From: Trichoplax adhaerens
Taxonomy: Eukaryota > Placozoa > Uniplacotomia > Trichoplacea > Trichoplacidae
Assembly (NCBI RefSeq): GCF_000150275.1
Contig: NW_002060952.1
Location: 580,482 to 644,481 of the forward strand
DNA: 64,000 bases
Direction: 5' to 3'
Positions within the stretch are counted from its first letter, which is position 1. Every line of letters begins with the position of its first letter. The notes under the pieces were generated by a model, which saw nothing but the letters and a program-made list of their open reading frames with translations, made no database searches and had not been told where the DNA came from. The translations under genes and the position numbers were made by a program. Positions 13,294 through 38,713 of this stretch are shown piece by piece.

Positions 13294-14525
13294 TATGTCC
13301 TGCTCTATCGTTTATTGTTGTTGTAGATGATGATACAATTTTAAAGGAATGATAGCTCAAATTGGGTTGAAGAAGACAAGGGCTACCAATGTTATGATGC
13401 GATTTTGGAGTCTGCAGAACATCTCTAGCTCTGAGCTGTTCTGTTTGCACAGTACCGTACAGAACGGTACAGTATTGTACAGTACAGTACAGTCTGAAGA
13501 AAAAATGATGTCACCCTTCTCCTATACAGAGTTTGTAGTTGGCCTATTCAAAGTTTTTGCACAGTACAGCACACTCCGGTCTACTGTAGGTACAGTACAG
13601 CCAGAGCCTCAGGGTACAGCACAGTCGAGGTCTGGTCCGGTCTGGTCCGATCCGGACCCAGGTCTGAATTCAAAGATACAGTACTGTACACTGTACTGTA
13701 TAGTACTGTACAGTACAGTTCCTAGTTACACGTGTAACTTTTACAGTACAGCACTGTAGAGTGCACGTGTCCTCCACCGTCAATAGAAAGACGGACGGAT
13801 TGGACTATAGACAATCAAGCGAGTTTTAGAGATCGTCCAATCCAGATCCGGTACGGTACCACATAGATCTAGAGCGCTGTACCATGGACTCCGAAAAGGC
13901 GACCTTTGACTCAAATGGAAGAGTACAGTACTATATACTGTAGAGCTTGGTACTGTACGTTGTACCAAGCTAGCACGATACACTAGAAACCACTCTGGGG
14001 GGATCCCGCCAGTACAGTATTTCAGCCGGTGGTGTACCGTAGTGTGGTGAAGTTGAGTGAACCACGCGCGCACGTGCATCGTGGTACAGTACGATCGTAC
14101 CGTCGCTACTGTACTGTACCGTAGATAGACAAAAGATTCTTTGACACTATAAAAGCTGAGCCAAAAACGTCAAAACTCCCTGTCTGAAGTTGGATCAGTT
14201 ATTACTGTACGACGTGGAAGACTGTAGGCCAGGTAGGAAGTGGATGCAAGCCAGACTAGGATTCTCTTTTGGTGGAAGTGTGGGTTTTAACTGGAGCCGC
14301 AACTGTAGTCTCAACACTACCCTTGGGTAGAGCACACTGGAGTACGTGGTACCGCGGTGTGACTCCACCGTCGATGTAGTGTTGCAATCGCCTGCAACCC
14401 GACCATACTGTACCATAGAGGAAAGTGTGGCGTTGGCGTGCAATCTCCACGCACGGAACGAAAACTGCAAAAACTGAACAAGAAAAAAAAAAAAAAAAGA
14501 GACAGACCATTTTAGAGCATGTTTT
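13294..14525. promoter_or_regulatory. Divergent NOC4L/Domino intergenic region
   Basis: This 1.2-kb spacer separates two genes transcribed away from each other, so it should hold both promoters. It is dominated by TACAGTAC/GTACTGTAC words (13440-13760 and 13920-14120), a GGTCTGGTCCGGTC-type GC-richer patch near 13630-13665, and a run of 15 A residues near 14483-14498. Several long open frames cross it on both strands, but they are by-products of the stop-poor repeat. Promoter function is inferred from gene orientation. Confidence 0.5.
13440..14125. repeat. Palindromic TACAGTAC word cluster
   Basis: Dense, irregular occurrences of TACAGTAC, GTACTGTAC and one-base variants on both strands, for example GTACAGTACAGTACAG near 13475 and a run from 13678 to 13710. 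The words are self-complementary in combination, so parts could fold into hairpins. The clusters are not a simple tandem array; unrelated sequence separates them. Confidence 0.8.
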
Positions 14526-27575
<13,050 letters not shown>

Positions 27576-28112
27576 CTAATGTGTCCTCTATCTACTTGTA
27601 TAGTAGCATATGCTAGTTTTTTGCTATTCACCGAAACTCATTTAAAATTTCTATAATTGTAAATGTCGATATTGTACAGTGTCACGATAAATGTTTTAAA
27701 CATACGAGTATTTAGTAAAATTTCTATTGTCGACTTTATTTCATTTGACACCATATTGTTATATTTATTTCTTTTTTATACCGATACTGCTGTTTAATAT
27801 AGCAAGAAAATAAGAATCTCATTAGAGGCTACTCTTACGCATCTTAACGCAAATAAAATAACCGTATTTGCGGCTAGTAAAATGTTTCTACATGTAAAAT
27901 CGTACTCTGCGATAATAGTCTCACATAATGTTTATGGATAGGCTAGCCTGACCTTTCCTGACAATATTTAAGAATGCATGTGGCTATTACTCCGGTCCAA
28001 CCTGTTTGATGACTGATTAAAAATTAATAAAATTTTTTGTTAATCACTCAGAAAGGGTCAATTAGTGTTACATAAATAACTGTGAAATTTGTTGATTGTT
28101 TCGACTTATTTA
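27576..28112. other. Convergent Domino/GH63 spacer
   Basis: About 540 bp of AT-rich DNA between two convergent stop codons, presumably both 3' untranslated regions. I see no other gene and only one TACAGT-type word. Confidence 0.6.
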
Positions 28113-31100
28113 TTACCTTGCTCCACAACCTCGACCTGTGTCTCCATGAAAATATTCATAAAAGAGCACAAGATCCCTGAAATTTGGATCATGTTGGTAC
28201 AGTGAACTGTCTCCATGACACGGTCGTTTGGCAAATTCATCAGTTATGAACAGTTTGCACAAGCGCTTAGCAATTTGAAAGCTGGCATCTCTTAATGTCA
28301 TCTTGTTACCAGAATTTGTTGGAAATTCGATAGTGAATGAATCACCATAGTAATGATCGTATCGCTCAAGAGTTTCCATTATCAGGAAATTCACTGTAAG
28401 AAATACAATAATACAGTTTTTAACCTAGTATATCAACGAATTCATTTAAAGCAAAAGTTGATGTTTTCGTGCATTATGCAATAACATATATTCTCAGATT
28501 ATCAGTAAATATGCTCCCATGGTAATGATATGCTTCTTGTAATTTTACGAAAAGTGCAAGCATTTACCTTTTTACTGGCTATATTTTAATCTGTACTTTA
28601 CCAATCAGAATATAAAGCCTTAATAACTAAAATCTTAAATGCACATTCATGTAGACATACATGAAACAGCCTAATATACTAATTACAAATGATCGTATTG
28701 ACAGTTTACTGTAGATCTATTTAACTCATTCGTACGAGTAAAATACAATGGCACAGCAAAGTTCAAATTAAAGTAGTTCGAATTAGATTCATTAATTACC
28801 TTACATAGCGTATATTAAATCCGTTCAAAAATTTTTTTATGGCTCAATTCTACGATCAATACTAATGCTACCCGTATTTGTGGATAGGAGATACTTGTAA
28901 CAATTTGCAAGCTACAGTATTTTGTCATGTGTATTACACGACAGAAAAGCACTTTGTATAAATTGTAGGAACGGCAAAGTCCAATAATCACACTTTGATA
29001 CGTACTGTTTAACCAGATTGGACCGCGCCAGTTGCTATTGCCACCGAAAAGGTAAGTGTTGGATTCGCCTGGCACATACCTGACACAATTACTATTGCCG
29101 TAGTAATTGAAGACGAATGGGTGTTTTTCGTGGATCTAATTAATAAAATAAGTCGAATATCTATCAAATTTGATAAATTAATGTCTAAGTTCAATCCAGC
29201 TTTAAAGACATCTACGAGTCAATCATATGTAATGGCAGTCGCTTACTTTGGATAATGATCTAATACCATAAGGTGATAAAAACTCATTTTCATCAAATAC
29301 GTAGCGCAATACCCTACGCAGTTTATTTTCAGAAGGAATAGCTAATAGTCGATAAACTTCATGCGAATCGCTATTCATGTAAGCAATCTGTAATTTAAGC
29401 CAGGTTTAGCATTACTAAATTAGTGAGTAGCGACAGTTTGTTCCGAATCAATAATAATTATTGATAATTTTGTGGCAGTTACCTGAGACGCTAAATCTTG
29501 CCTATATTTTAAGAACCAGTCTAAGCGCTTTGAGAATCCTGGTAGTTTATTTAACATCTCACTGTTGAGGATTAAACAGCTAAAGAGTGGTACTAATCCT
29601 ACCATCGAACGAATCTTTAAGGGGACACTTTGACCATTTTCACAACGTATTCTATCGTAATAAAACCCATCAGTTTCGTCCCAAAGGCCTGACCCTCCCA
29701 TTGTATTAATAGCATCCACGATCGCAACAAAATGTTCAAAAAATTTCGAAGCCATATCTTCATAAGCGATATCAGTTTGCGCTAGCTCTAACGCAATATC
29801 CAGCATACAGACGGCATAAAAAGCCATCCAAGCAGTTCCATCTGCCTGATAAAATTTCGTATACATGCTACTTAGAATATATAGGTGTATGAAAAATTTT
29901 ATGAAGTATACGAAAGTATTATTACTTGTTCCAGATATCCTCCGGTGGGTAGAGGTTTTGATCTATCAAAAATTCCTATAATTTTAATATATTTAATTAG
30001 CTAATCAGTAAGGATATAATTTTTTTACAGTATATCAAAATTACGTGATGATAAAGAAAAGACGTCTTTGCGGAATACTGCTGTAATCACTAACCTATAT
30101 TATCTAAACCTAGAAATCCTCCAGAAAATATGTTTTGACCATTGGGATCTTTCCTATTAACCCACCTATATTACCGTATGTAATTATTTTTATTTACATA
30201 GGATCAGAATTTAATTGCTACTTTCTTCGTCAGGAAAGAATTGCAGGTTTACATTGGTATACTGATATACTAAAGATCATGATTAATTGAAAATTTTATA
30301 GCGATTACTGACAAAATAAATATTACCATGTGAAATTGATGACCAACTTTTGAAAGCATCGAGCTAAAAAGTGATGATCTCGATTACTTCTGCTACTAGC
30401 TAACTTAAATACCCGCCATACTGCCCAGGCATGAACTGGAGGATTGACATCATCGAATGCAAATTCATATGCAGGTATTTGACCATTTGGAGCCATATAC
30501 CATTCACGTAAAAAGAGCAATAGTTGATCTTTAGCAAAACATGGGTCAATTCTAGCGAGTGGTACCATATGAAAAGCTAAATCCCAAGAAGCATACTAAG
30601 ATATACAAAAATCGAAGACTTTCATTATTAACGAATACGTTAAATTTTTAACTTCATGCAGAAGTTAAAGAGTAATTTAAAATCGTACTATAGAGTATTT
30701 AATAATCCTTTACCCATGGATATTCCCATTTATCTGGCATAGATATTACATCACGATTAAATAAATGTTTCCACGAATTGTTACGACCTTGTAATCGCGA
30801 TGCAGGAGGGGGAGGATTGGCGGTATCTCCATGTAGCCAATCCTATTTCACAAATTTAAGTATTACGCTGGATATATTACGATGATCATGCAACTATTAT
30901 CAATAATTAAAAAAATAAGAATATTATTGTGAATGTAAAAATTGTTTAATAACAGCAGACCTACATCAATAACAATGTGATAAAATTGCTTACTCCAGAG
31001 TAAGCCAGCAAAGGCTTGTCGAGATATTAGTTTGTTTTCATAATTGAGATTTAACTGTATTGCATTATAAAATCTATCAGCTTCTAGAATTCTTTGAGTA

Positions 31101-33980
31101 AATATCTTCTCAAATTCAGGCCCAAATGGCTTTGCAGGGCTCTCTTTTTGTGAATGCAAGCGGCAGTATACAGTAACTTCCGATTCTAAATTATTTACAA
31201 AATCGAATAGTATCTTAATAATAAAGTGCCTACAAAAAGTTGTTATCGCTATCTGACGTTTCATAATAATTTAATGTAATAAATTAACCTGCGGCAACAT
31301 CTAATACATAATATGCAGCAATTTTTGTGCCTCTTTCTTTAGGACTAACTGCATCTTTGTCATTATTGATGATATATCGATGGAAGGCATCTTTAGTATA
31401 AGGTGTATAATTATCTACGTTATAAAGTCTTCTAGTATTGGTTTCGTTTTCTGTAAACAGCATCGTAGGGGAGCACCCATTAGAGCTTTCATCGGCTGTA
31501 AAAATAAAATCCTCCAAAGATTCATGCTTGCAAGTAACATGATTCGAACCTGTTATTACCATGAAATAAGGCTAAATTCAATCAAAGGCGTATCATTTTA
31601 ATTTGACACGTGTCGTAACTACTCAGTATGATACTGTAGCATAATTATGAGTAATTTAACTTAGAATAATCTTTGACGTATTTATCTAACCCATTTTTTT
31701 TATCTTTGGCTTTGCAGAGCAGCCTTCATGTTTGCAACCCCATATCCATGTATTTCTATACCATAGAGTTGGTAGTAAATGGATACGATTCGCTTTCTTA
31801 GCTCGGTTTGCTACTGTTATACGAATTAAGATATCGTTGGGTGACGCTTTTGCATATTCGGCAAAGACATCCCAATAGGCAGAATCGTCAAAAACTTTAG
31901 TATCTTCTAACTCGTATTCTGGTTCCATAATTGACGATTCCCGATTAACTCTTTCCAGTTCGGCGTAAGGATATTCTTGATACGACGGAGAAGATATAAA
32001 ATAGTTGACATCATCGTTTAATATTTATGATACTGATAAATGTTGGGGAAAACTTTCATTGCATTACTCTCTGTGCTATACTATTTGTGTAACAAAAAGA
32101 GGGCATCTGGTAGCTTTATGGATATCACGCAATAAGGATCTCTGCTCATTTCATGCGATTGATTTACCTATATATCGCCCAACTACGATATACCATTGTA
32201 TACTACATAAGTCTATGGTACGCGAGTAATTGTCTCTTGTTAATCCTATCGAAAGGGTTGTTATGTTGCGTGATATATTAACCTATACTATAAATCGATC
32301 TACTGTGCTAATACGCCATACACTATAGTTCTATCATATCGCTAAGTAGCCGACTTATACATGACATGTGCGTATACAGTATATACAATTTATATAACGC
32401 TTTTATATGCAATAGCTTTGATTCTTAGTTAATGGTCGATGCTACGACCATGGTTGAACATTTTACTTATTGATGCTAACCTACATCATCAGTACACAGA
32501 TTATAATTAACATTCCCGTTAAGCTGTACAGTATATTCTCGCATATGTGTTGAATTTATAAAATAAGGTATGGAGGCATAGAAGTTCTAGCGATAATGCA
32601 AAGCCTAAATTTTTCCTCATATTGTACAAGATTGAAGTAAAAAAAATATATCAGCAGAATCCCTGAAGAATGCTGCATAACTACAGTATACTAAAGTGTA
32701 ATTTGGATCGCAAATAATTGCCACAATGTACTGTATTTACTTATACCTGATTGAGGATACTTGTATAAACCTTTCATATAGGAATGGGTTGGTGTCGAAT
32801 CTAGGTAATAGTATAATTCCTTAACGTCTTCACCATGGTTGCCTTGTGATCCTGTTAAACCAAATAACCTCTCTTTCAAAATAGCATCTTTTTCGTTCCA
32901 TAATCCAAGCGAGAAGCATAGTCTGCATTGCCTGTCACATATCCCTAATATGCCATCTTCCCCCCACCGGTAAGCACGCGATCTTGCATGGTCATGTGGA
33001 AAATATTCCCAGCTTCAAATAAAATCAATTTTAAAAGGTGATTAATATCGATTGCATAAAGATATTTCAATAGAATGAATGTCAATGTTGTTGTCGACTA
33101 TGGCAGTTACTGTGTTACGCAGTTGGTTGCACTTATCAAATTATGCGCAGCATAGTGTTATGTGTATGATCACGACTTGTTACGCGTATGACTTTACTTA
33201 TGGAAAGGCAACCCAGAATAAAGTGAATTGTGCGTTTAAGGCTGCTTTGATGTGTGTAACCTTGTCTAGCGTGACCTAGTGTCGCGATATAATACGTGCT
33301 GTAACGCATGGCATACAGTATCAATATTGAATAAGAGTTGCACCTTGGTGGGCGAAACATTATTATAAAGTTAAGCTGTTAGATAAACACAACCAAGTGG
33401 TTTGTTATAAGTGTACAATCATCGTGCAGTATAGTATCACATTGATATTTCAATAACTTCATGGTAGTTATTATTGAAATAAGAGTTGCACCTTGGTGGG
33501 CGAAACATTATTATCCAAGTTAAGCTGTTAGATAAACACAGCCAAGTGGTTTGTTATAACTGTACAATCATTGTAGAGTATAGTATCACATTATCAATAA
33601 CTTCATGGAAGTTATAACAGTTTAGTTGTATTGTAAATAATGAAACCAACTGATGTAAGATATATTAGACACAAGTAGTGTATGAGAGTAAATACAGCAT
33701 ACGCTAAGATGTTTTCAGTACTATATAATTAATCAAAGATAGGTGTATTACTGTCTCACCAATTGCCATCATCAGAGTAATCTTCTCTCACGGTAGCCCA
33801 TTGGCGCTCAGATAAGTATGGTCCCCATCGCTTCCAATTTGCAGTTCTGGCTTCATCCTCATGTAGCCTCTTAGTCTCTGCATTTTCAGATTCCAAGATA
33901 TGTACTTTCTGAATTTTCTCTCTATAAGAATTGATATGCAAGTCAGTCAAAATGTGTGTAATAAGAAAGAAATGGGTCAT
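28113..33980 (-). CDS. GH63-type glycoside hydrolase (YMR196W/MGH1-like)
   Basis: Predicted inverting glycosidase of the GH63 (alpha/alpha)6-barrel class common in bacteria and fungi. Thirteen exons, transcript order: 33980-33760, 33012-32747, 31975-31691, 31549-31289, 31185-30965, 30842-30714, 30595-30327, 30165-30095, 29975-29926, 29845-29483, 29387-29247, 29135-29006, 28393-28113. They total 2,688 nt (895 residues), about full family length, with all phases matching. Landmarks are [123 protein letters not shown] and a final ERYDHYYGD exon. Asp466 in the WDLAFH motif is my candidate catalytic acid, by analogy with other GH63 enzymes. No signal peptide or membrane segment is clear. The substrate is unknown; relatives act on mannosylglycerate or glucosides. 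The start is uncertain: CTTATAG before AGAGAAAATTC near 33930 looks like an acceptor, so a short upstream exon may supply the ATG. Confidence 0.88.
33325..33619. repeat. Tandem duplication, period about 148 bp (intergenic or 5' side of GH63)
   Basis: AAGAGTTGCACCTTGGTGGGCGAAACATTATTAT occurs at about 33333 and again at 33481. The shared sequence continues through AAGTTAAGCTGTTAGATAAACACA and ATAACTTCATGG(T/A)AGTTAT. The copies differ at few positions, so the duplication is fairly recent. It lies in the first predicted intron of the GH63 gene (33013-33759). Confidence 0.88.
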
Positions 33981-35408
33981 TCTTAATGGACAAATTACAC
34001 TATCTTATGCAAGTAAGTGCTGTATTAATAAAATAACAATTGCTGGTGTTGTTGATCCTTATACGTGCAGTAGGGGTAAACGCTAAAAATTTTAGTATTG
34101 ATACTACTTAGTTAAATTGTTCATCACGTTGCTTTTGCTAAATTTTACAAGTTTACTTATAAAGCTGTAGTACAGAATTTGTTGGAAAGATTGAATATTT
34201 ATATGCTGTATCAGACTATGCATGCGTTAACTCAGATAGTTTACGAACTTGCGAAAAGAAGTTTTTATTTTTTATGATGATTCACATATGAAACCCTAAA
34301 TCAATTGGAGCCGCAACCGAACGGTGAACAGGCGTCAATTAGGGCCATTAATATCGTTGTCCAATTAGCAGTCCTCGTCATGCAATATCTTATTAATAAT
34401 AAATCGATGCACTTGGCGCTTGATTTATTTTGTCTAGTAATTAGTTAGTATTCTGTGAAGGTAACGAAAATACTGCAGAAGCTCAATTGATGAGATGAAT
34501 TTCCGCCTATGCTTGACAATTCAATAAATGAGAAATTACTAAAAATGGCACTAAAAGTTGGCCTCCTATCATCTACTCGCGTATATACTTTATTTTATCA
34601 CCTATGCCTTGACTAAATTTACATCATGTTTGAAACTGATGCAACATTTCATAGTTTCAGAAAGGTGGTGTGCAGGATCGTAGCTACATTTCCTAGAGCA
34701 AGTCCTGCCAGATGGTAATTTGTTGTCATGGAAGCAGATCCTATTTAGTACAGTAGTCCGTGATTGCGTGCTAGTTTTGGTAATATCATTATCATTTTAA
34801 GGTAATGAAAAGCATCATTCATTCTATCAGTGGGTACGAGCTGTGAAGAAAGTTTGTCTTGCAACTAACCGAGTACTAGCAGTCGTTGGCAAAAGCGATC
34901 GATACACTGGCGACATAGACAACGATATTTTGGTATGATGCAAGTAGCTGGGTCAGTAACTGAGTGGATCGACGAGTACAGTGTACGCGTATGCTACTAC
35001 CACTGCGTATTTACTTGGTTTGTCAATCAACGTAGTAAAAAGGGTATTACAGTATAACGGTTCTATTGAACAGCCTTAGAATAATCGTATGGTAGATGAG
35101 AGAGTATAAAACAAGTTGTATTTCAAATCAGCTCATGAACAATCATGTTTGGAGTATATTTCTTTGTACGTTTGTAAAGTGGAAATATTATTTCAGCATG
35201 ATACATGATTCTGTTGATACAGGTCATTGCATTAATGCAGTATTTAGTGTTTTCCAGCTGGCGATCTAAATGGGGTCGTGTTGACTTCAAAGCCTCATTT
35301 TATGGGTTTGATTGTAGTCTAATCCTGTCTATCAAACTTTGCAATTATGCACTACTGTATGTTTAAAGTGAGAATTTAATTTTGCCTTGAGTTGTTGTAC
35401 ATACTAGT

Positions 35409-35595
35409 ACAAACTCCCGTCGCTATACAGTACTGACTGATTAAGTTGTTGTAATATTGCAAACGCTCGTCGCTTTGCTGACGGATTATGTTCTTCTAAT
35501 ATTATACTTCTAGAATATTATTTTACAATAATACTTCAAAGTTGACTTGGCTTTGCATCGCTATGCTGACGGATTACGTTGTTCTAATATTACCA
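35409..35595. repeat. Three short diverged repeats
   Basis: The segment C(G/A)TCGCT.T.C.GACGGATTA.GTT.TTCTAATATT appears at about 35418, 35468 and 35556. The last two copies are closest (GCTGACGGATTA followed by TTCTAATATTA). Confidence 0.65.
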
Positions 35596-36356
35596 ACTCC
35601 AAAATTGCTGTGTCATGGACGCGAACAGTATAGGCGTCTGTGTCTCCATTTCTGCCTTGGTCAATGACTATTATTTCAGTAAGGGTAACGCAATGGCTCT
35701 TTGTACTTCGATTGCTAAACATGTTGTATCATCCTGTCGATTAAGACATTTGCAAGAATTCATTTGAACGCTTGCAGTCCATATGCCTATGTTACAGTAA
35801 TGTCAAGTAATTTCTTGACTTTATACACCATTAAGGTAAAACAGCATGCTGCAATGACTTCCATTGGATGATCATTTCAACAAGATTCAACAGGCTATCA
35901 TCAGCTCATTCAAGACTGTAGCGTCATTTCTAGGCGTAAACAACTGTTATAAGAGCAACATCCAACATTGAATCATAATTGCAAGTGATAGCAGAGTAAT
36001 AAATGATTGTACAGAATTATACCATGAACAGTGGATTCAAGGTTAACCGATTGATTCATGCAATGATCAAATCTATCCATACTCGACAAGCTAGTTTGAG
36101 GTACCTCTTTGCCATGGCGGTCAAATTTCTTTCTTCAAAGCGTCGTTAATACAAGGTTTGCAGTTTGCAGTTTCTCTTCCCCAGCGCTATAGGAGTACAG
36201 TATGGAAAAGCTCGACAGCTCAGTAATCCACTGTTAGTGATTGGCTGACGATAGCGATATCGAGCAAGATAACGTTTGTCACTGGATGAGGTTGACGTTG
36301 CAACTGAAGCTACTTTTCAGCTCGATCTTGGTGGATGACTCAACAAAATTGACTTG

Positions 36357-36512
36357 CACAAGTGTGTACTGTTTACAGTACACAGTACAATGCACCGTAG
36401 AGTGTTGACATCAAGTTTACTGTACTGTACAGTACACAAGTGTGTGCTATTTACAATACACAGTACAATGCACCGTAGCGTGTTGACATAAAGTGTAGCT
36501 GTACAGTACGAT
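36357..36512. repeat. 78-bp tandem duplication containing palindromic words
   Basis: CACAAGTGTGT(A/G)CT starts at 36357 and 36435. Both copies continue with TTTACA(G/A)TACACAGTACAATGCACCGTAG.GTGTTGACAT. The copies carry the TACAGTAC word themselves, so duplication has multiplied it locally. Confidence 0.85.
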
Positions 36513-36616
36513 TGGATATTTGGAGATATTCTTGTATCAGCCTCCCAATAACCTACAGTAGACGAGTTTTGATACTATACTGTACACGGTACTGTACTAA
36601 CATACCGTACAACATC

Positions 36617-36638
36617 ATAAATAAATAAATAAATAAAT
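36617..36638. repeat. (AAAT)n microsatellite
   Basis: Five perfect or near-perfect ATAA/AAAT units following ACATCATAA. Confidence 0.9.
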
Positions 36639-37344
36639 ATGGAAGGATAGATCATATATATTACTACATATCAGGAGAAAAGGATACTGTATAAAAAAGG
36701 AAGCATTTCTTTTCAATTTCCGTTACCGACTGTGGTTTGCTATTGTTCTTGAATCTTGCATCTTTTGTCTATTCAGCGAACCTTGAGGAAGCCTGACTCG
36801 AATTCAAACGAAGTTCAGCATACAGTACAGCATGTTTACATTGGCTTTAGAATATAAGAATTCTATTTAAATGCTATGATCAATATCAAAACTGTATCGA
36901 TTTTATACCAGCATGTATTCATCTACCAGCACATATAATATTTAAGCCATTTTAATTGCAATGAAGGAAGTGGATTTTTTACATCGAAATTCGAAAAGGA
37001 AGTTCAACATGTAGAGTACAGTACAGTACCGTAGGCCAAGGGGAAATAGTCTACTGTACACAGTCAGAATCGTTTTATTGTGCATGCAGTAGTGTACTCT
37101 ACTAATGTACTGTATGTCAAATTGTCATTACTGTACTGTAGATAGTAAAAACTCATTCAACGAATTTTATGTAAAAAGTATACACTATCTAGAGAAATGA
37201 CAACTACATCGGCATTCCTGAGTGATTAGGCTACACTACTACAGAATTGACCTAATTTAGGCTTGATTTAACTTACACAATTTTATTTTTTCTACCCTAA
37301 TTGAAATGAATCAGACGGTGTACATTAAGAGAATCGTATCGTTA

Positions 37345-38284
37345 TTCATCTTATCCATGATCACTTTTTGAGTGCACTGTACAAGCTGTAGCCGTGATCC
37401 AAATCTATTCTTCATGGACAGCTTTCATTCAGATACAAGCCGACATCTGATCAAATCCCTTGACTAATCTTATCCCTTTTTTAGAGCGCAGTATAAGCTG
37501 TAGCCGCGATCCAACTCTAGTCTTCATGGACAATTTTCATTCAGATACAAGCCGATATCTGATCAAGTCCCCTGACTAATCTTATCCCTTATCACTTTTA
37601 GAGTGCACTGTACAAGTTGTAGCCGTGATCCAAATCTATTCTTCATGGACAGCTTTCAATCAGATACAGTACAAGCCGATATCTGATCAAGTCCCCTGAC
37701 GAATCTTATCCCTTATCACTTTTAGAGTGCACTGTACAAGCTGTAGCCGCGATCCAACTCTAGTCTTCATGGACAATTTTCATTCAGATACAAGCCGATA
37801 TCTGATCAAGTCCCCTGACGAATCTTATCCCTTATCACTTTTAGAGTGCACTGTACAAGTTGTAGCCGTGATCCAAATCTATTCTTCATGGACAGCTTTC
37901 ATTCAGATACAAGTCGATATCTGATCAAGTCCACTGACTAATCTTATCCCTTATCGCTTTTTTAGAGCACAGTACGGTATAAGCTGTAGCCGCGATCCAA
38001 CTCTAGTCTTCATGGACAACTTTTGGTTCAGATACAAGCCGCTATCTGATCAAGTCCCCTGACTAATCTTATCCCTTATCGCTTTTTTAGAGCACAGTAC
38101 TGTATAAGCTGTAGCCGCGATCCGACTCTAGTCTTCATGGACAATTTTTATTCAGATACAAGCCGATATCTGATCAAGTCCCCTGACTAATCTTATCCCT
38201 TTTTTAGAGCGCAGTATAAGCTGTAGCCGCGATCCAACTCTAGTCTTCATGGACAATTTTTATTCAGATACAAGCCGATATCTG
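37345..38284. repeat. Eight-unit satellite-like tandem array, 112-125 bp units
   Basis: GTAGCCG(T/C)GATCC recurs at about 37388, 37500, 37619, 37743, 37862, 37987, 38111 and 38223. Each unit contains TCTTCATGGACA, TTCAGATACAAGCCGATATCTGATCAAGTCC and CTGACTAATCTTATCCCTT. Two subtypes exist. Type A has GTGATCCAAATCTATTC and GGACAGCTTTC; type B has GCGATCCAACTCTAGTC and GGACAATTTT. The order is A-B-A-B-A-B-B-B, with unit 4 carrying an A-type left part and a B-type right part. An open frame crosses part of the array only because the unit has few stops. Confidence 0.93.
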
Positions 38285-38713
38285 TCTATAACAGTATTAC
38301 AGTATTAACAGTAACAGGGTGATAACATGTTTTTGAGATGTATAGTATGTTATAACATACTATACTATACTCTGTTTATACAGTATAACAACCAGCATGT
38401 GGTCATGGATTCCCAACATCTCAAGGTAACTTTGTACTGTCATGTGACGGATGCAAAACCTTAGTCTATGGTACTCTACTGGATAGTATTTTACAGTAAG
38501 CGACTAGGAGGAAACTACAGTACGCTACTGCAAACTGAAGTTAGCCACTCAAAACAAACTGAGATGCAAAATCAAGTGTAGCCTACTGCGAGATTAACAG
38601 CAACCTTGTATCAATCAAACATCGCTCGGATTTTCGTTTTTCTTCGAAGATCTTGCATTTGGTAGAAGCTGCAGTACGATTTGAATGATACGAGCATACA
38701 AGTGTCATTGACA

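Larger units (their letters stand above)
33981..38713. promoter_or_regulatory. Divergent GH63/AMDHD1 intergenic region, repeat-rich
   Basis: A 4.7-kb spacer between genes transcribed away from each other. No coding exon was found, although a short 5' exon of either gene could be here. It contains a three-copy short repeat (35409-35595), a 78-bp duplication (36357-36512), an (AAAT)n tract (36617-36638), TACAGTAC clusters (36370-36610 and 37015-37140) and an eight-unit array (37345-38284). Promoter content is inferred from orientation only. Confidence 0.45.

Noticed and set aside
13349-13759. 136-codon plus-strand open frame rich in Tyr, Ser, Thr and Val
   Set aside because: It runs through the TACAGTAC repeat, which lacks stops in this frame, and overlaps the first exon side of NOC4L. 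Composition is that of the repeat, not of a protein.
31535-31560. tRNA-like GGTTCGAATC on the minus strand
   Set aside because: It is the splice acceptor and first codons of a GH63 exon; no cloverleaf arms surround it.
37727-37924. 65-codon frame in the 37-kb array
   Set aside because: It spans almost two tandem units and repeats itself; a by-product of the array.
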